DNA from: an uncultured Muribaculaceae bacterium
Lineage (GTDB): Bacteria; Bacteroidota; Bacteroidia; Bacteroidales; Muribaculaceae
Direction of reading: 5' to 3'
Length of the DNA stretch: 64,000 nt
Assembly: GCA_910579845.1 (NCBI GenBank)
Contig: CAJTWL010000009.1
Coordinates: forward strand, 1-64,000
The translations under genes and the position numbers were made by a program. The notes beneath the pieces were generated by a model. The model ran no database searches. It worked only from the letters and a program-made list of their open reading frames with translations, and was not told the origin of the DNA. Shown here in pieces: positions 17,370 through 25,997 of this stretch; positions within the stretch are counted from its first letter, which is position 1; each line of letters starts with the position of its first letter.

Positions 17370-18221
17370 ATGAAACTTTCATTTTCAAAGTCATTCATAT
17401 TGCTGGTCATTCTTGTATGGTTTATGCCTGTTGAATCGAAGTCTCAGATTTTAGGAGTTGACAACCAGCGGGAGTTTACGGATTCATTGCGTGAGGAACT
17501 TATCAATGCCCCTTTTTTCACTCTTTTCAAAGACAACTATTTCGTAGTGGGCACGTCCATGCACCACCGTCCTTCACGCACCAACTCGGATGTAAAATTT
17601 CAGATCTCATTTGCACAGAGAGTAACTAAAACCACGCTTCCCGGGAACTCATTCATTTTTATAATGTATACACAGAAGACTTTATGGAATGTGTTCCAGG
17701 AGTCTATGCCCATGCGCGATTTAAATTTCAATCCCGGAATCGGCTGGACTTTTCCGTTTTTCTCAAAAGGACGATACGCAGGCAAACTGACATTTCTTAT
17801 CGAACACGAGAGCAACGGTCGTGACGGTGAAGAATCCCGAAGCTGGAACAAAATCTCTTTCTCCGGATCAACAATTATCGATCGTTGGCTCATGGTACAT
17901 GCAAAGGTCTGGATTCCGATCATTGACGGCATGAACAACAAGGACATATTGCGCTACGCCGGCATTTATCAGGCAGGAACAGTCATAAGTACCCCCGACA
18001 GAAAATTCATATGGAGTCTGATGCTTACCAAGCGTGCCGGATGGAATCTGAATTTCAACGTCACTGCCGAATTCAGTTGGCGGATATGGAAAAAATCAAA
18101 CCAGTATTTCTTTCTGCAATATTATAACGGATATGGCGAGAATCTTTTAGATTATAATGTATTCCACTCCCGATTGAGAGCCGGGATAGTGATAAAACCG
18201 AACTTTTTCTCTGAATTCTGA
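17370..18221 (+). CDS. pldA: Outer-membrane phospholipase A
   Basis: Calcium-dependent outer-membrane phospholipase (OMPLA) that removes phospholipids misplaced in the outer leaflet. Signal peptide 1-25. The catalytic triad is recognisable as H146, S148 and N160 in EHESNGRDG and SRSWNK. The 14-residue H-to-N spacing equals that of the E. coli enzyme (H142/S144/N156). YYNGYGENLLDYN near the C terminus is another family signature. At 283 residues it is complete. The stop overlaps the next start by one base. Confidence 0.92.
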   Translation: MKLSFSKSFILLVILVWFMPVESKSQILGVDNQREFTDSLREELINAPFFTLFKDNYFVVGTSMHHRPSRTNSDVKFQISFAQRVTKTTLPGNSFIFIMYTQKTLWNVFQESMPMRDLNFNPGIGWTFPFFSKGRYAGKLTFLIEHESNGRDGEESRSWNKISFSGSTIIDRWLMVHAKVWIPIIDGMNNKDILRYAGIYQAGTVISTPDRKFIWSLMLTKRAGWNLNFNVTAEFSWRIWKKSNQYFFLQYYNGYGENLLDYNVFHSRLRAGIVIKPNFFSEF

Positions 18222-19465
18222 TGTTAGACACAAGTATATATACTTTCCCTTTGGTATGCTGGGCATTATGCGGCATCGGCATTATTCTCGCACTTTTCAC
18301 CCTTATATGGCTTCTTGCTCCAATGCGGGCGACAGGCAGATATTATAAATATTCCGATATCACAGATGAGTCGGATTCCGATGTCAACAAATCAGCGGCA
18401 CGCTGTCCTAAAGCTTCAGTCATAGTCTATTCATTCACCGATGATGAACAGACCATGAATTATCTTGAATCGCTCAACAATCAGGATTATCCTGACTACG
18501 AGATAATTCTTGTAATGGATTCGTCATATGAGAATGGAGTCGAGATGGCGGAGAGATGTGCTTTGAAATATCCCAATGTATATGTCACATTCATTCCTCC
18601 GGGATCCCATAATCTCAGCCGTCGCAAACTTGCTCTGACACTGGGCATGAAAGCATCAAAAGGGGAGATTGCCGTAACCACTGTCTCAAATTCGGCAATA
18701 CCGTCGAATAAATGGCTATCAGATATGATGCGACCCTTCGTCACCGACCAAAGCAAAGAGATTGTGCTCGGTTATTCACGGCTCGACTATGCAGAAATGA
18801 GCAGTATCTGGCGTTGGAAACGAGAATTTGACGACCTGCTGACAGACAGCCAATGGATCGGTTACGCCCTGAGGGAAGAACCTTATAGGGGTGACGGCTA
18901 TAATCTTGCATTCAAACGCGAACTATTTTTTGAACATAAAGGTTATTCAAAAAGCATATACCTGCATTCGGGAGATGACGATCTGTTCATAAGCGAGATC
19001 TCCAACAGCGAGAACACAGCTGTCACGTTGCAGCCAACATCCATACTGACAACGCATTGGGGGAACTCCACCGCACGTACATGGCGCGAGCGCAAGGAAC
19101 AATACAGATTTACGGCTCACTGGCTGCGTCACGGTCCTTTTATCAGACAGGGTATGACTTCTGCCATGCAGTGGATAGTATCGATTCTGTTGAGTGTGTC
19201 GGCGGCTATCGGAGTTTTCTCTGCACTTCGGACTGACACAATGGGTATCACCGATTTTATCCCTGCTGTTGTGTCAGCTGTCTCACTGGTAACATTCTGG
19301 CAGATCGAGATAATGATATACCGAAGGGCGGCAAAGACTATGGGTGCTACGCGTCTTTGGTGGGCAATCCCTATATTCTGGTTATGGCAGCCGATCGGCA
19401 ATATGCTCTTTAACATGAAACACAAACGGTCAAGTGTCAAAAACTTCACTTGGCAAAGGACATAA
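18221..19465 (+). CDS. Membrane-bound family 2 glycosyltransferase
   Basis: Processive-type GT2 enzyme. One membrane helix at the N terminus (about 10-32), a cytoplasmic GT-A domain (about 60-290) beginning KASVIVYSF, and two or three C-terminal helices (about 310-380). The acceptor-side motif is HSGDDDLFISE. The canonical Q/RxxRW motif is not clear, so a synthase-type polymerase is not certain. Substrate unknown. Coupled to pldA by a TGATG junction. Confidence 0.8.
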   Translation: MLDTSIYTFPLVCWALCGIGIILALFTLIWLLAPMRATGRYYKYSDITDESDSDVNKSAARCPKASVIVYSFTDDEQTMNYLESLNNQDYPDYEIILVMDSSYENGVEMAERCALKYPNVYVTFIPPGSHNLSRRKLALTLGMKASKGEIAVTTVSNSAIPSNKWLSDMMRPFVTDQSKEIVLGYSRLDYAEMSSIWRWKREFDDLLTDSQWIGYALREEPYRGDGYNLAFKRELFFEHKGYSKSIYLHSGDDDLFISEISNSENTAVTLQPTSILTTHWGNSTARTWRERKEQYRFTAHWLRHGPFIRQGMTSAMQWIVSILLSVSAAIGVFSALRTDTMGITDFIPAVVSAVSLVTFWQIEIMIYRRAAKTMGATRLWWAIPIFWLWQPIGNMLFNMKHKRSSVKNFTWQRT

Positions 19466-19491
19466 GAAGATGTTTATAAATTAAAAAAATT

Positions 19492-20604
19492 ATGACTATA
19501 TATCCGGCATTAATTACAGACGCCCTCAAGACCGTACGCTACCCGGGCAATGGCAAATCTTTGGTTGAGAACAATATGATCGAAGATGACATAAGAATTG
19601 ACGGCAGCCATGTCAGTTTCTCGCTGATTTTCGACAAACCGACAGATCCGTTTATGCGTTCTGTCGTCCGCGCCGCAGAAGCGGCCGTTAAAGCGGCAAC
19701 CTCTCCGGATGTTGAAGTGGCGATCGGTACAAAAACACGTATGGCGGCTCCCGAAAAGCCTCAGATCCTTCCCGGTGTAAAGAACATTGTCGGCATCAGC
19801 AGTGGCAAAGGTGGCGTCGGGAAATCTACGGTGGCTGCAAACCTTGCCGTAGCATTGGCGGCAAAAGGTTATAAAGTCGGTTTGCTTGACGCGGATATAT
19901 TCGGACCCTCCATGCCAAAAATGTTTGGTGTCGAGGATGAGACTCTGTATATGGTTCATGAAGAGGGTCGAGACTGGATAGAACCTATAAAGCGATATGG
20001 TGTGAAAATGCTGTCTATCGGTTTTATGGTAGACAAAGAGAAACCGGTGCTTTGGAGAGGAGGCATGGCAAGCAATGCTCTAAGACAACTCATTTCGGAT
20101 GCATGGTGGGGAGACCTCGACTATTTTCTGATAGACATGCCCCCGGGGACAAGCGACATACACCTGACACTTGTGCAGACGCTTCCGATTACCGGTGTTG
20201 TGGTAGTAAGCACACCTCAGGAGGTCGCGCTTGCTGATGCACGCAAAGGTATAGCCATGTTCACCGGAGAAGCGGTAAATGTCCCGATTCTCGGTCTTGT
20301 GGAGAATATGGCATGGTTTACCCCGGAAGAGCACCCCGATGAAAGATATTATATTTTCGGCAAAGATGGCGCCGCAAAACTTGCAGAACATCAAGGAGTC
20401 AAACTCCTTGCACAGATCCCGTTGGTAATGGGCATACGCGAGCATGCAGACAACGGAGCCCCCGTCTCTGTGGAATTGCAGACAGCCCCTGAAGCGGCAA
20501 ATGCCGAGGCAAAAGCATTCGGCACACTCGCCGACAATGTCGTCAAATCCGTTGAAGAGCGCAACTCAGCTCTACCCCCGACCCATAAAGTAGAAACGCA
20601 TTGA
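19492..20604 (+). CDS. mrp: Mrp/ApbC-family iron-sulfur carrier ATPase
   Basis: P-loop ATPase of the Mrp/NBP35 family, involved in iron-sulfur cluster delivery. An N-terminal MIP18/DUF59-like domain (1-80) precedes the NTPase with deviant Walker A GISSGKGGVGKST (103-112 region), switch DADIFGPSMPKMFG and YFLIDMPPGTSDIHL. The usual C-terminal CxxC cluster motif is absent: the expected position reads VENMAWFTPEEHPDERYY. This appears to be normal for Bacteroidetes members, but the cluster-binding mode is unclear. Confidence 0.9.
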   Translation: MTIYPALITDALKTVRYPGNGKSLVENNMIEDDIRIDGSHVSFSLIFDKPTDPFMRSVVRAAEAAVKAATSPDVEVAIGTKTRMAAPEKPQILPGVKNIVGISSGKGGVGKSTVAANLAVALAAKGYKVGLLDADIFGPSMPKMFGVEDETLYMVHEEGRDWIEPIKRYGVKMLSIGFMVDKEKPVLWRGGMASNALRQLISDAWWGDLDYFLIDMPPGTSDIHLTLVQTLPITGVVVVSTPQEVALADARKGIAMFTGEAVNVPILGLVENMAWFTPEEHPDERYYIFGKDGAAKLAEHQGVKLLAQIPLVMGIREHADNGAPVSVELQTAPEAANAEAKAFGTLADNVVKSVEERNSALPPTHKVETH

Positions 20605-20620
20605 CAACCGCCACAATACA

Positions 20621-20667
20621 CAGTCAAGGGTCCATCCGTAGATATTTTAGGGATGGAGCCTTGACTG
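20621..20667. terminator. Long hairpin between convergent mrp and trmB
   Basis: Arms 20621-20637 and 20651-20667 pair as 9 bp, a 2x2 internal loop, then 6 bp, closing a 13-base loop. It sits between two converging stop codons, so a bidirectional terminator or 3'-end stabiliser is likely, although no T-run follows on either strand. Confidence 0.6.
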
Positions 20668-20693
20668 ATTTCTATGATATAACTGACTTGCCG

Positions 20694-21440
20694 TCAAGCA
20701 TTGGGATTGAACCGCGCCACAGCATGATAATCATCTTTCGGGATATCGTCAGCCTCCGGTTCTCTCAATTCTCCGTCCGAGGGAAGCCGGAACGATATCA
20801 ATTTTATTTTCTTGCCTCTTGAAAGCCACTGTTGTTCATAAAAAGTCTTGATCGAAGTTACAGGATCTGCAAGACCACTTCCGTATAGATCGCCTGTATC
20901 AGCCAGCACCTCAAAACCATTCAGTTCTACAAGACGGCGTGTATATTCATATAAGAATGGAGAGTCCGTTTTCAAATTGATTATTCCATCTGATCTTAGT
21001 ATATTTCGATAATAGCCTAAGAAACGGGTAGATGTAAGACGTTTACGGACCTTCTGCATTTGAGGGTCAGGGAAAGTGATCCATATCTCATCCACCTCTC
21101 CGGGTGTAAAGAAGTCCTTTATATTCTCAATCTCAGTCCGAAGGAATACAGCATTATTTATTGACTCCTCATCTACTGCTTTAGCGCCACTCCACATGCG
21201 TGCACCTTTGATATCCACACCTATATAATTCCTGTCAGGATTGTGTCTTGCAAGTCCTACCGTATATTCACCTTTACCACAACCCAATTCCACAACTATA
21301 GGGGCATTTTTATCGAACACACCTCCGTTCCATTTTCCACGGAAAGGAAATCCGTTCTTTATCAATTCTTCACGCGGATACTGAAAGACGCATCCGAATT
21401 CACGCATTTCTGCAAATTTCTTTAATTTATTTTTTCCCAT
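20694..21440 (-). CDS. trmB: tRNA (guanine-N7-)-methyltransferase
   Basis: Methylates G46 in the variable loop of tRNAs using SAM. SAM motif VVELGCGKGEYTVGLA (about 50-65), then NYIGVDIKGARMW and the family signature DEIWITFPDPQMQKVRKRLT. At 248 residues it has normal length. Its start overlaps the end of the LRR gene by 14 bases, so it is the last gene of a minus-strand run rdgB / porZ-like / LRR / trmB. Confidence 0.93.
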   Translation of the reverse strand: MGKNKLKKFAEMREFGCVFQYPREELIKNGFPFRGKWNGGVFDKNAPIVVELGCGKGEYTVGLARHNPDRNYIGVDIKGARMWSGAKAVDEESINNAVFLRTEIENIKDFFTPGEVDEIWITFPDPQMQKVRKRLTSTRFLGYYRNILRSDGIINLKTDSPFLYEYTRRLVELNGFEVLADTGDLYGSGLADPVTSIKTFYEQQWLSRGKKIKLISFRLPSDGELREPEADDIPKDDYHAVARFNPNA

Positions 21441-22734
21441 TTAGGATCTTCTTTATTATCCTGTTATTTCCTGCCGCAACATCTACAATAATCACCGGAG
21501 AATCCGAATAAACTGTCGTACAGAATATATTTGTATCGGGACTGAATCGCCCGATTATCTCTCCCTTGTCACCATAAAGGCAAACCAAATCTATGCCGTA
21601 ATTCGCAATTACTGTAAGCTCTCCTTTATTGAAATCTATTTTTAAATCAGTAGTCTGTCCTTCGTTTAGATCATCAACAGAGGTCTCTACCGGTTCTTTT
21701 ATCATGAAGTTTCCCCAGACCGGATGAGACTTCCAGATATCGGCAGTGTGGCGTGCCACCTGCAACGGTATCGGCTCTGTAGAGACACCTGAAAATGCAT
21801 CGCTCGCAATTTCAGGAACATCCGATTTCAACGCCTCGACATTCACCTCTTTCAAGCCCTTCATATTATGAAAGGCATTACTTCCGATCTCCCGCACATC
21901 GGAATTTATGTATAATCTCTCTACAGAAAGATTTGCGAATGCTCCATCTCCAATCCGACTCCCGAAATAAAGTTCAGCGATATCTTTAACAGATGTCCCG
22001 GTAATAATCAGCGGTTCTGCGTCAAATATCCCACCATAGATACTGCTTAAATAATTATCGCCGTAAAACAGTCCTCTACCTGCATCCACTTTATTTTTCA
22101 GAATGACAGACTCAAGATGCGGCATCTCAGCCAAGGCGAAATCTCCAATTTTATCCACTCCCTCTATATCAATTGAACGCAACCCGCTCTTTCGGAAAGC
22201 GTTATTGCCAATTACTTTCAGACCGAGCGGTAAGCGGATATTATTTAAAGACGCGCAACCATAAAACAAATTATCAGGACATTCAGACATAACGCATGAA
22301 GACATATCCGCCGAAACAAGACCGGCACAACGATAGAATGCACCCTGCCCAATATTTTTGACTGAAGAGGGCAAAACAATCTCCCGCAATGCGCTTTCTG
22401 CAAAACACCAGTCTCCGATACTGTCTGTGTCTTCAGAAAGCAACAATGTCTGAACACCTGTATTGAAAAGCATATAGTCCGGCAATGTATTGCCGGGCAG
22501 ACGCAGATTCCTGATATCAAGTACTTTTACCGAGTCGCTCATTCTTCGGAGCAACGAGAGATCAGCATCCGATGCCTCCCCCTCCAGAACAACCTCCTGT
22601 TCCGAAGCTGACATACGCTTAAGTTCTATGGAAAGATTCCTGCTATTCACATTTATCACGGCACCGCTTGAATCCATAACAGACGATACAATGACAATAG
22701 CCTTAAGAATATGTCTGAGCGAAGAGATTCCCAT
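21427..22734 (-). CDS. BspA-type leucine-rich repeat surface protein
   Basis: 435-residue exported protein with LRR_5 (BspA-like) repeats: IGDWCFAESALREIVLPSSV, NIGQGAFYRCAGL, VIGNNAFRKSGL and REIGSNAFHNMKGL follow the repeat frame over about 100-320. The C-terminal 75 residues form a strand-rich module (LTVIANYGIDLVCLYGDKGE) resembling a type IX sorting domain. The N terminus is a weak signal. Start and stop overlap both neighbours, indicating one operon. Probably surface adhesion or scaffold; ligand unknown. Confidence 0.75.
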   Translation of the reverse strand: MGISSLRHILKAIVIVSSVMDSSGAVINVNSRNLSIELKRMSASEQEVVLEGEASDADLSLLRRMSDSVKVLDIRNLRLPGNTLPDYMLFNTGVQTLLLSEDTDSIGDWCFAESALREIVLPSSVKNIGQGAFYRCAGLVSADMSSCVMSECPDNLFYGCASLNNIRLPLGLKVIGNNAFRKSGLRSIDIEGVDKIGDFALAEMPHLESVILKNKVDAGRGLFYGDNYLSSIYGGIFDAEPLIITGTSVKDIAELYFGSRIGDGAFANLSVERLYINSDVREIGSNAFHNMKGLKEVNVEALKSDVPEIASDAFSGVSTEPIPLQVARHTADIWKSHPVWGNFMIKEPVETSVDDLNEGQTTDLKIDFNKGELTVIANYGIDLVCLYGDKGEIIGRFSPDTNIFCTTVYSDSPVIIVDVAAGNNRIIKKILNGKK

Positions 22735-25223
22735 CAGTTGACAACGAGAATTTTTGATACCGAAGAAAAAGATTCTCCATCGGGACCTCCCGAAGCCATA
22801 ACATAATACACTCCGGTAGGCACCCTCTTCATATTAAGATTGGTTACATCCCATGTTATTTCACCCACAGCCGCAAAACCCAACTCTTTTATCAGATTTC
22901 CTGCAGAATCTACAATTTTTACCAATGCATTGTCAGCAAGCCCCGTGATGGTTACATATCCGTAATAATCCGGACGGACAGGATTGGGATATGACTTGAC
23001 ATCACTTTTGCCATTCTCTGCGGAAGCAGATGACAGATACAGTTCAGCCAGACCCTTATCGGTAGATATCATCATTGAATTGTTATCCGGATTGAAGCAC
23101 AAACCGTAAACAATATCATCCGGCAACCGGGAATTACTATGAGTATATGTCTTTAAAATCTCTGAACCGTCGGAGGAAGTCACCACTACCCCTCCGCCTT
23201 GCGTGCCGAACCATTTGTGTCCGGAATTATCGGATGTGATACAGGTGACCGATATACCGTTCAAAAGATAATCCGCAAGATTTGTACCATCATTGCGCGC
23301 CACCTTTATTCTGTTCACTCTGCCTGCCGTCTTCATCATATCTGCCGGGCGGAAGGTAAAGACTCCGTCAGTATGTCCCATCCACACTAATCCTGTAGCG
23401 GTATCTTCATAAACACACTGTTGATAATTGTACTCGACCTCGGAGCCATCCTGGTCCGTAATCTTTACAATATCCACCCGCTCATCATCTGAGGTATTGT
23501 CAAGTGTTCCCTTATGGTCTACAAACACAGGTCTTTCTCCCCAGTTACCGGCAGAATACATAAGGATATTTCTGGCAGTTGAGCTTCTGAAAGTATTTAG
23601 TCTGGCAGCCGTTGAACATCTCACGTCCTTCAATTCCAGTTTCTTCAACGGGCGGAAATTGGATCTGTCTGTAGACGCAATTCTGTCATCAGAAGTCCAA
23701 TACTGAAGTTCGGCAACTCCCTTATCTGATTCTCCCGACGCCTTATAATCATCATAATTGAACCATGCCGTCCACAAATTACCATATGCGTCGAACACAG
23801 GTTCCGAATATGGGCTGAGAAGCTCAAATTCAGAGAAAAACTTGTGAGCAGGCACATATTTATCTCCTGCACCCACACCATTGTCATTATCTCTGCCGAT
23901 CCTCAACGAATTGGCAGGATTGTCAAGATCAAGTCTCATCAACCCGTGTAACGCAGATCCGCTATATATATGATTCTGCATCTTGGGATCTACTGCCATG
24001 CCTTTAGGATTCCATTGCACAAACATGTCGGAGGGGGAACGATAAGTGACAGACATAGGAGTCCATGTCAATCCTTTCAGCGAAGATATGAGATCAGGCG
24101 TATCAATCTCCTGAGAAACAAATATTCTATTTATGCCATGATTTCTTACCAACATTCCATATCCGGAATGATAAATCATATTGTCACTCTTGTATGCATT
24201 AGAAGAATTGGGAAACATTCCCTCTTTTTTTACTATCCAGCTGCCGTCTTCATTCGGAGACTTACACCAGAAGCCATTCCTGAAATTGGGTATCCAATAG
24301 TTTTTCAGATCCCAGGACACCATTTTTGTATCTTTATCAGAACTATCCTTATCTATCTCGAGAAGATTAAGTTCCTTGTCAATATTCCAGATCTTGTCAA
24401 AACCGGACACAGTCACACCGCTTCTATTCTTTTCGATGGATTTAATATAATACTTTGTCAGAAGCCGGTTGTCATAAGATCCGTCTTCATGTACCGTCAA
24501 GGCTCTCACTTCTCCATCCCAGCCGTATATCTGAGTAAGTACGACTGTATTGTCTGACAATTGTCTTAAAATCTCGATATCTCTGAAACCGTCTATCTTG
24601 CGGAAACCGGAAAAATCCCTGTCAGCGACTTTCCCGAGATATAACCCCGTAGCATCCACAAGGACTATATTGTTGCCGAATCCGGCAATACCCGAAAATG
24701 TCTTCCCGAAATTTCTGGTAAACAACACCTCCCCTTTTGAATCATCAATAACAATATAACCGAAACCGGTAGCGAGAAACACCCGATTCGCATCAGAGTC
24801 AAAAGAAATTCCGTTTACATCTTTTGAATATCCGGAACCGGCAAGTTTCAAACCATTGATGTTTATTACATCCCCGTTGTCATAAAGCAGATCTATGTTG
24901 CCGTTATTATAGACAACACACAGATATTTCTTATCAGGGTTATATTCCGCAGTCTGCAATATCTGTTCTGAAAGCTTATTAAGTGTATTAAGCCATACTA
25001 TTTCATCACCCTCTTTGTCATACTGAAAGAGAGACAACGACTTACGCGCATTATCAACCGACGATGGAAAATACTTCTGGTTATAGCTGAGCAGATATGT
25101 ATAATCCGGAGTATCGATAATGCGATCTATATCTCCGTCAAAGGTGGGATGCAGCCGCCATTCCTCGGCGACACACCCGATACCCGAAAGGGTCAAAAGA
25201 AGAACAAATAATATCTTTTTCAT
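22734..25223 (-). CDS. porZ: PorZ-like type IX secretion protein
   Basis: Large exported protein resembling PorZ, which in Porphyromonas links A-LPS to T9SS cargo at the cell surface. Signal peptide KKILFVLLLTLSGIGC. Then come two beta-propeller regions (NNGNIDLLYDNGDVININGL near 105-125; two-component-regulator type repeats such as SDNSGHKWFGTQGGGV near 665). The C-terminal T9SS-type domain (SYPNPVRPDYYGYVTI to the end) is present. I prefer the ATG at 25223, which has AAAGGA upstream; a GTG at 25241 overlaps the rdgB stop. Confidence 0.78.
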   Translation of the reverse strand: MKKILFVLLLTLSGIGCVAEEWRLHPTFDGDIDRIIDTPDYTYLLSYNQKYFPSSVDNARKSLSLFQYDKEGDEIVWLNTLNKLSEQILQTAEYNPDKKYLCVVYNNGNIDLLYDNGDVININGLKLAGSGYSKDVNGISFDSDANRVFLATGFGYIVIDDSKGEVLFTRNFGKTFSGIAGFGNNIVLVDATGLYLGKVADRDFSGFRKIDGFRDIEILRQLSDNTVVLTQIYGWDGEVRALTVHEDGSYDNRLLTKYYIKSIEKNRSGVTVSGFDKIWNIDKELNLLEIDKDSSDKDTKMVSWDLKNYWIPNFRNGFWCKSPNEDGSWIVKKEGMFPNSSNAYKSDNMIYHSGYGMLVRNHGINRIFVSQEIDTPDLISSLKGLTWTPMSVTYRSPSDMFVQWNPKGMAVDPKMQNHIYSGSALHGLMRLDLDNPANSLRIGRDNDNGVGAGDKYVPAHKFFSEFELLSPYSEPVFDAYGNLWTAWFNYDDYKASGESDKGVAELQYWTSDDRIASTDRSNFRPLKKLELKDVRCSTAARLNTFRSSTARNILMYSAGNWGERPVFVDHKGTLDNTSDDERVDIVKITDQDGSEVEYNYQQCVYEDTATGLVWMGHTDGVFTFRPADMMKTAGRVNRIKVARNDGTNLADYLLNGISVTCITSDNSGHKWFGTQGGGVVVTSSDGSEILKTYTHSNSRLPDDIVYGLCFNPDNNSMMISTDKGLAELYLSSASAENGKSDVKSYPNPVRPDYYGYVTITGLADNALVKIVDSAGNLIKELGFAAVGEITWDVTNLNMKRVPTGVYYVMASGGPDGESFSSVSKILVVN

Positions 25224-25240
25224 CCAAATCCTTTTATACA

Positions 25241-25843
25241 CTATTGTCTCTGCTTTAGAAAATCGGCAAACTTGCGCATAGCCCTTCCCCGGTGGGATAT
25301 GGCATTCTTTGCATCCGGAGTCATCTCCGCAAAACTGACACCGGTTTCCTCCGGCACAAAAATCGGATCATATCCGAACCCTTCCGTACCATGAGCCTCC
25401 AAAGCGATAGAACCATGCACCCGTCCTTCAAATGTATAGGTTTCCCCGTCAAGAATCAAAGCTACGACAGTCGCAAAAAAAGCGTTGCGGTCATCCTTGC
25501 CTTCCATTTCAGACAGCATTTTATTCACATTATCCTGAAACGAGCAATGCTCACCTGCATATCGGGCGCTATATACACCAGGAGCGCCACCAAGAGCATC
25601 CACCATCAGACCGGTGTCATCGGCAAAGCAATCAAATCCATATCTATCCTTGACCCAGTGCGCTTTGATCAAAGCATTACCTTCAAGAGTGTCTGCCGTT
25701 TCCGGAATCTCGTCATGACATCCTATCTCTGCAAGAGATACAATTTCGAACTCATCACCTATGATCTCCCTTGCCTCTTTAAGTTTATGCCTGTTATTAG
25801 TGGCGAACACCAGCTTCTTTATTTTTTTATTCTTCATATCCAT
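25241..25843 (-). CDS. rdgB: XTP/dITP diphosphatase (RdgB/HAM1 family)
   Basis: Hydrolyses non-canonical purine nucleoside triphosphates to keep them out of nucleic acid. Family signatures are FATNNRHKLKEAREI at the start, FADDTGLMVDALGGAPGVYSAR near 75, and GFGYDPIFVPEE near 155, then SHRGRAMRKF. At 200 residues it is complete. ATG at 25835-25837 is an alternative start. Confidence 0.95.
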   Translation of the reverse strand: MDMKNKKIKKLVFATNNRHKLKEAREIIGDEFEIVSLAEIGCHDEIPETADTLEGNALIKAHWVKDRYGFDCFADDTGLMVDALGGAPGVYSARYAGEHCSFQDNVNKMLSEMEGKDDRNAFFATVVALILDGETYTFEGRVHGSIALEAHGTEGFGYDPIFVPEETGVSFAEMTPDAKNAISHRGRAMRKFADFLKQRQ

Positions 25844-25945
25844 TTATTAACGCAAAATTCGCGATCCTTATTATGCCGGATAGACTGTATCTGGTCATCT
25901 GTATATAATTGAATACTCCAATGAGATAGTCTGCTATTTTTTTAT

Positions 25946-25953
25946 TAATTTTG
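25946..25953 (+). promoter_or_regulatory. Predicted -7 element of leuS
   Basis: TAATTTTG, 45 bases ahead of the leuS ATG, in the spacer between divergent rdgB and leuS. No good -33 TTTG was found upstream. Confidence 0.45.
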
Positions 25954-25997
25954 TAGTAAACAACATCAAAAGAATTAAACAGCTTCTAACTACCGTT

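Noticed and set aside
25292..25912. Plus-strand frame of 206 codons opposite rdgB
   Set aside because: Fully antisense to rdgB, which carries clear family motifs; no promoter or homology-like features.
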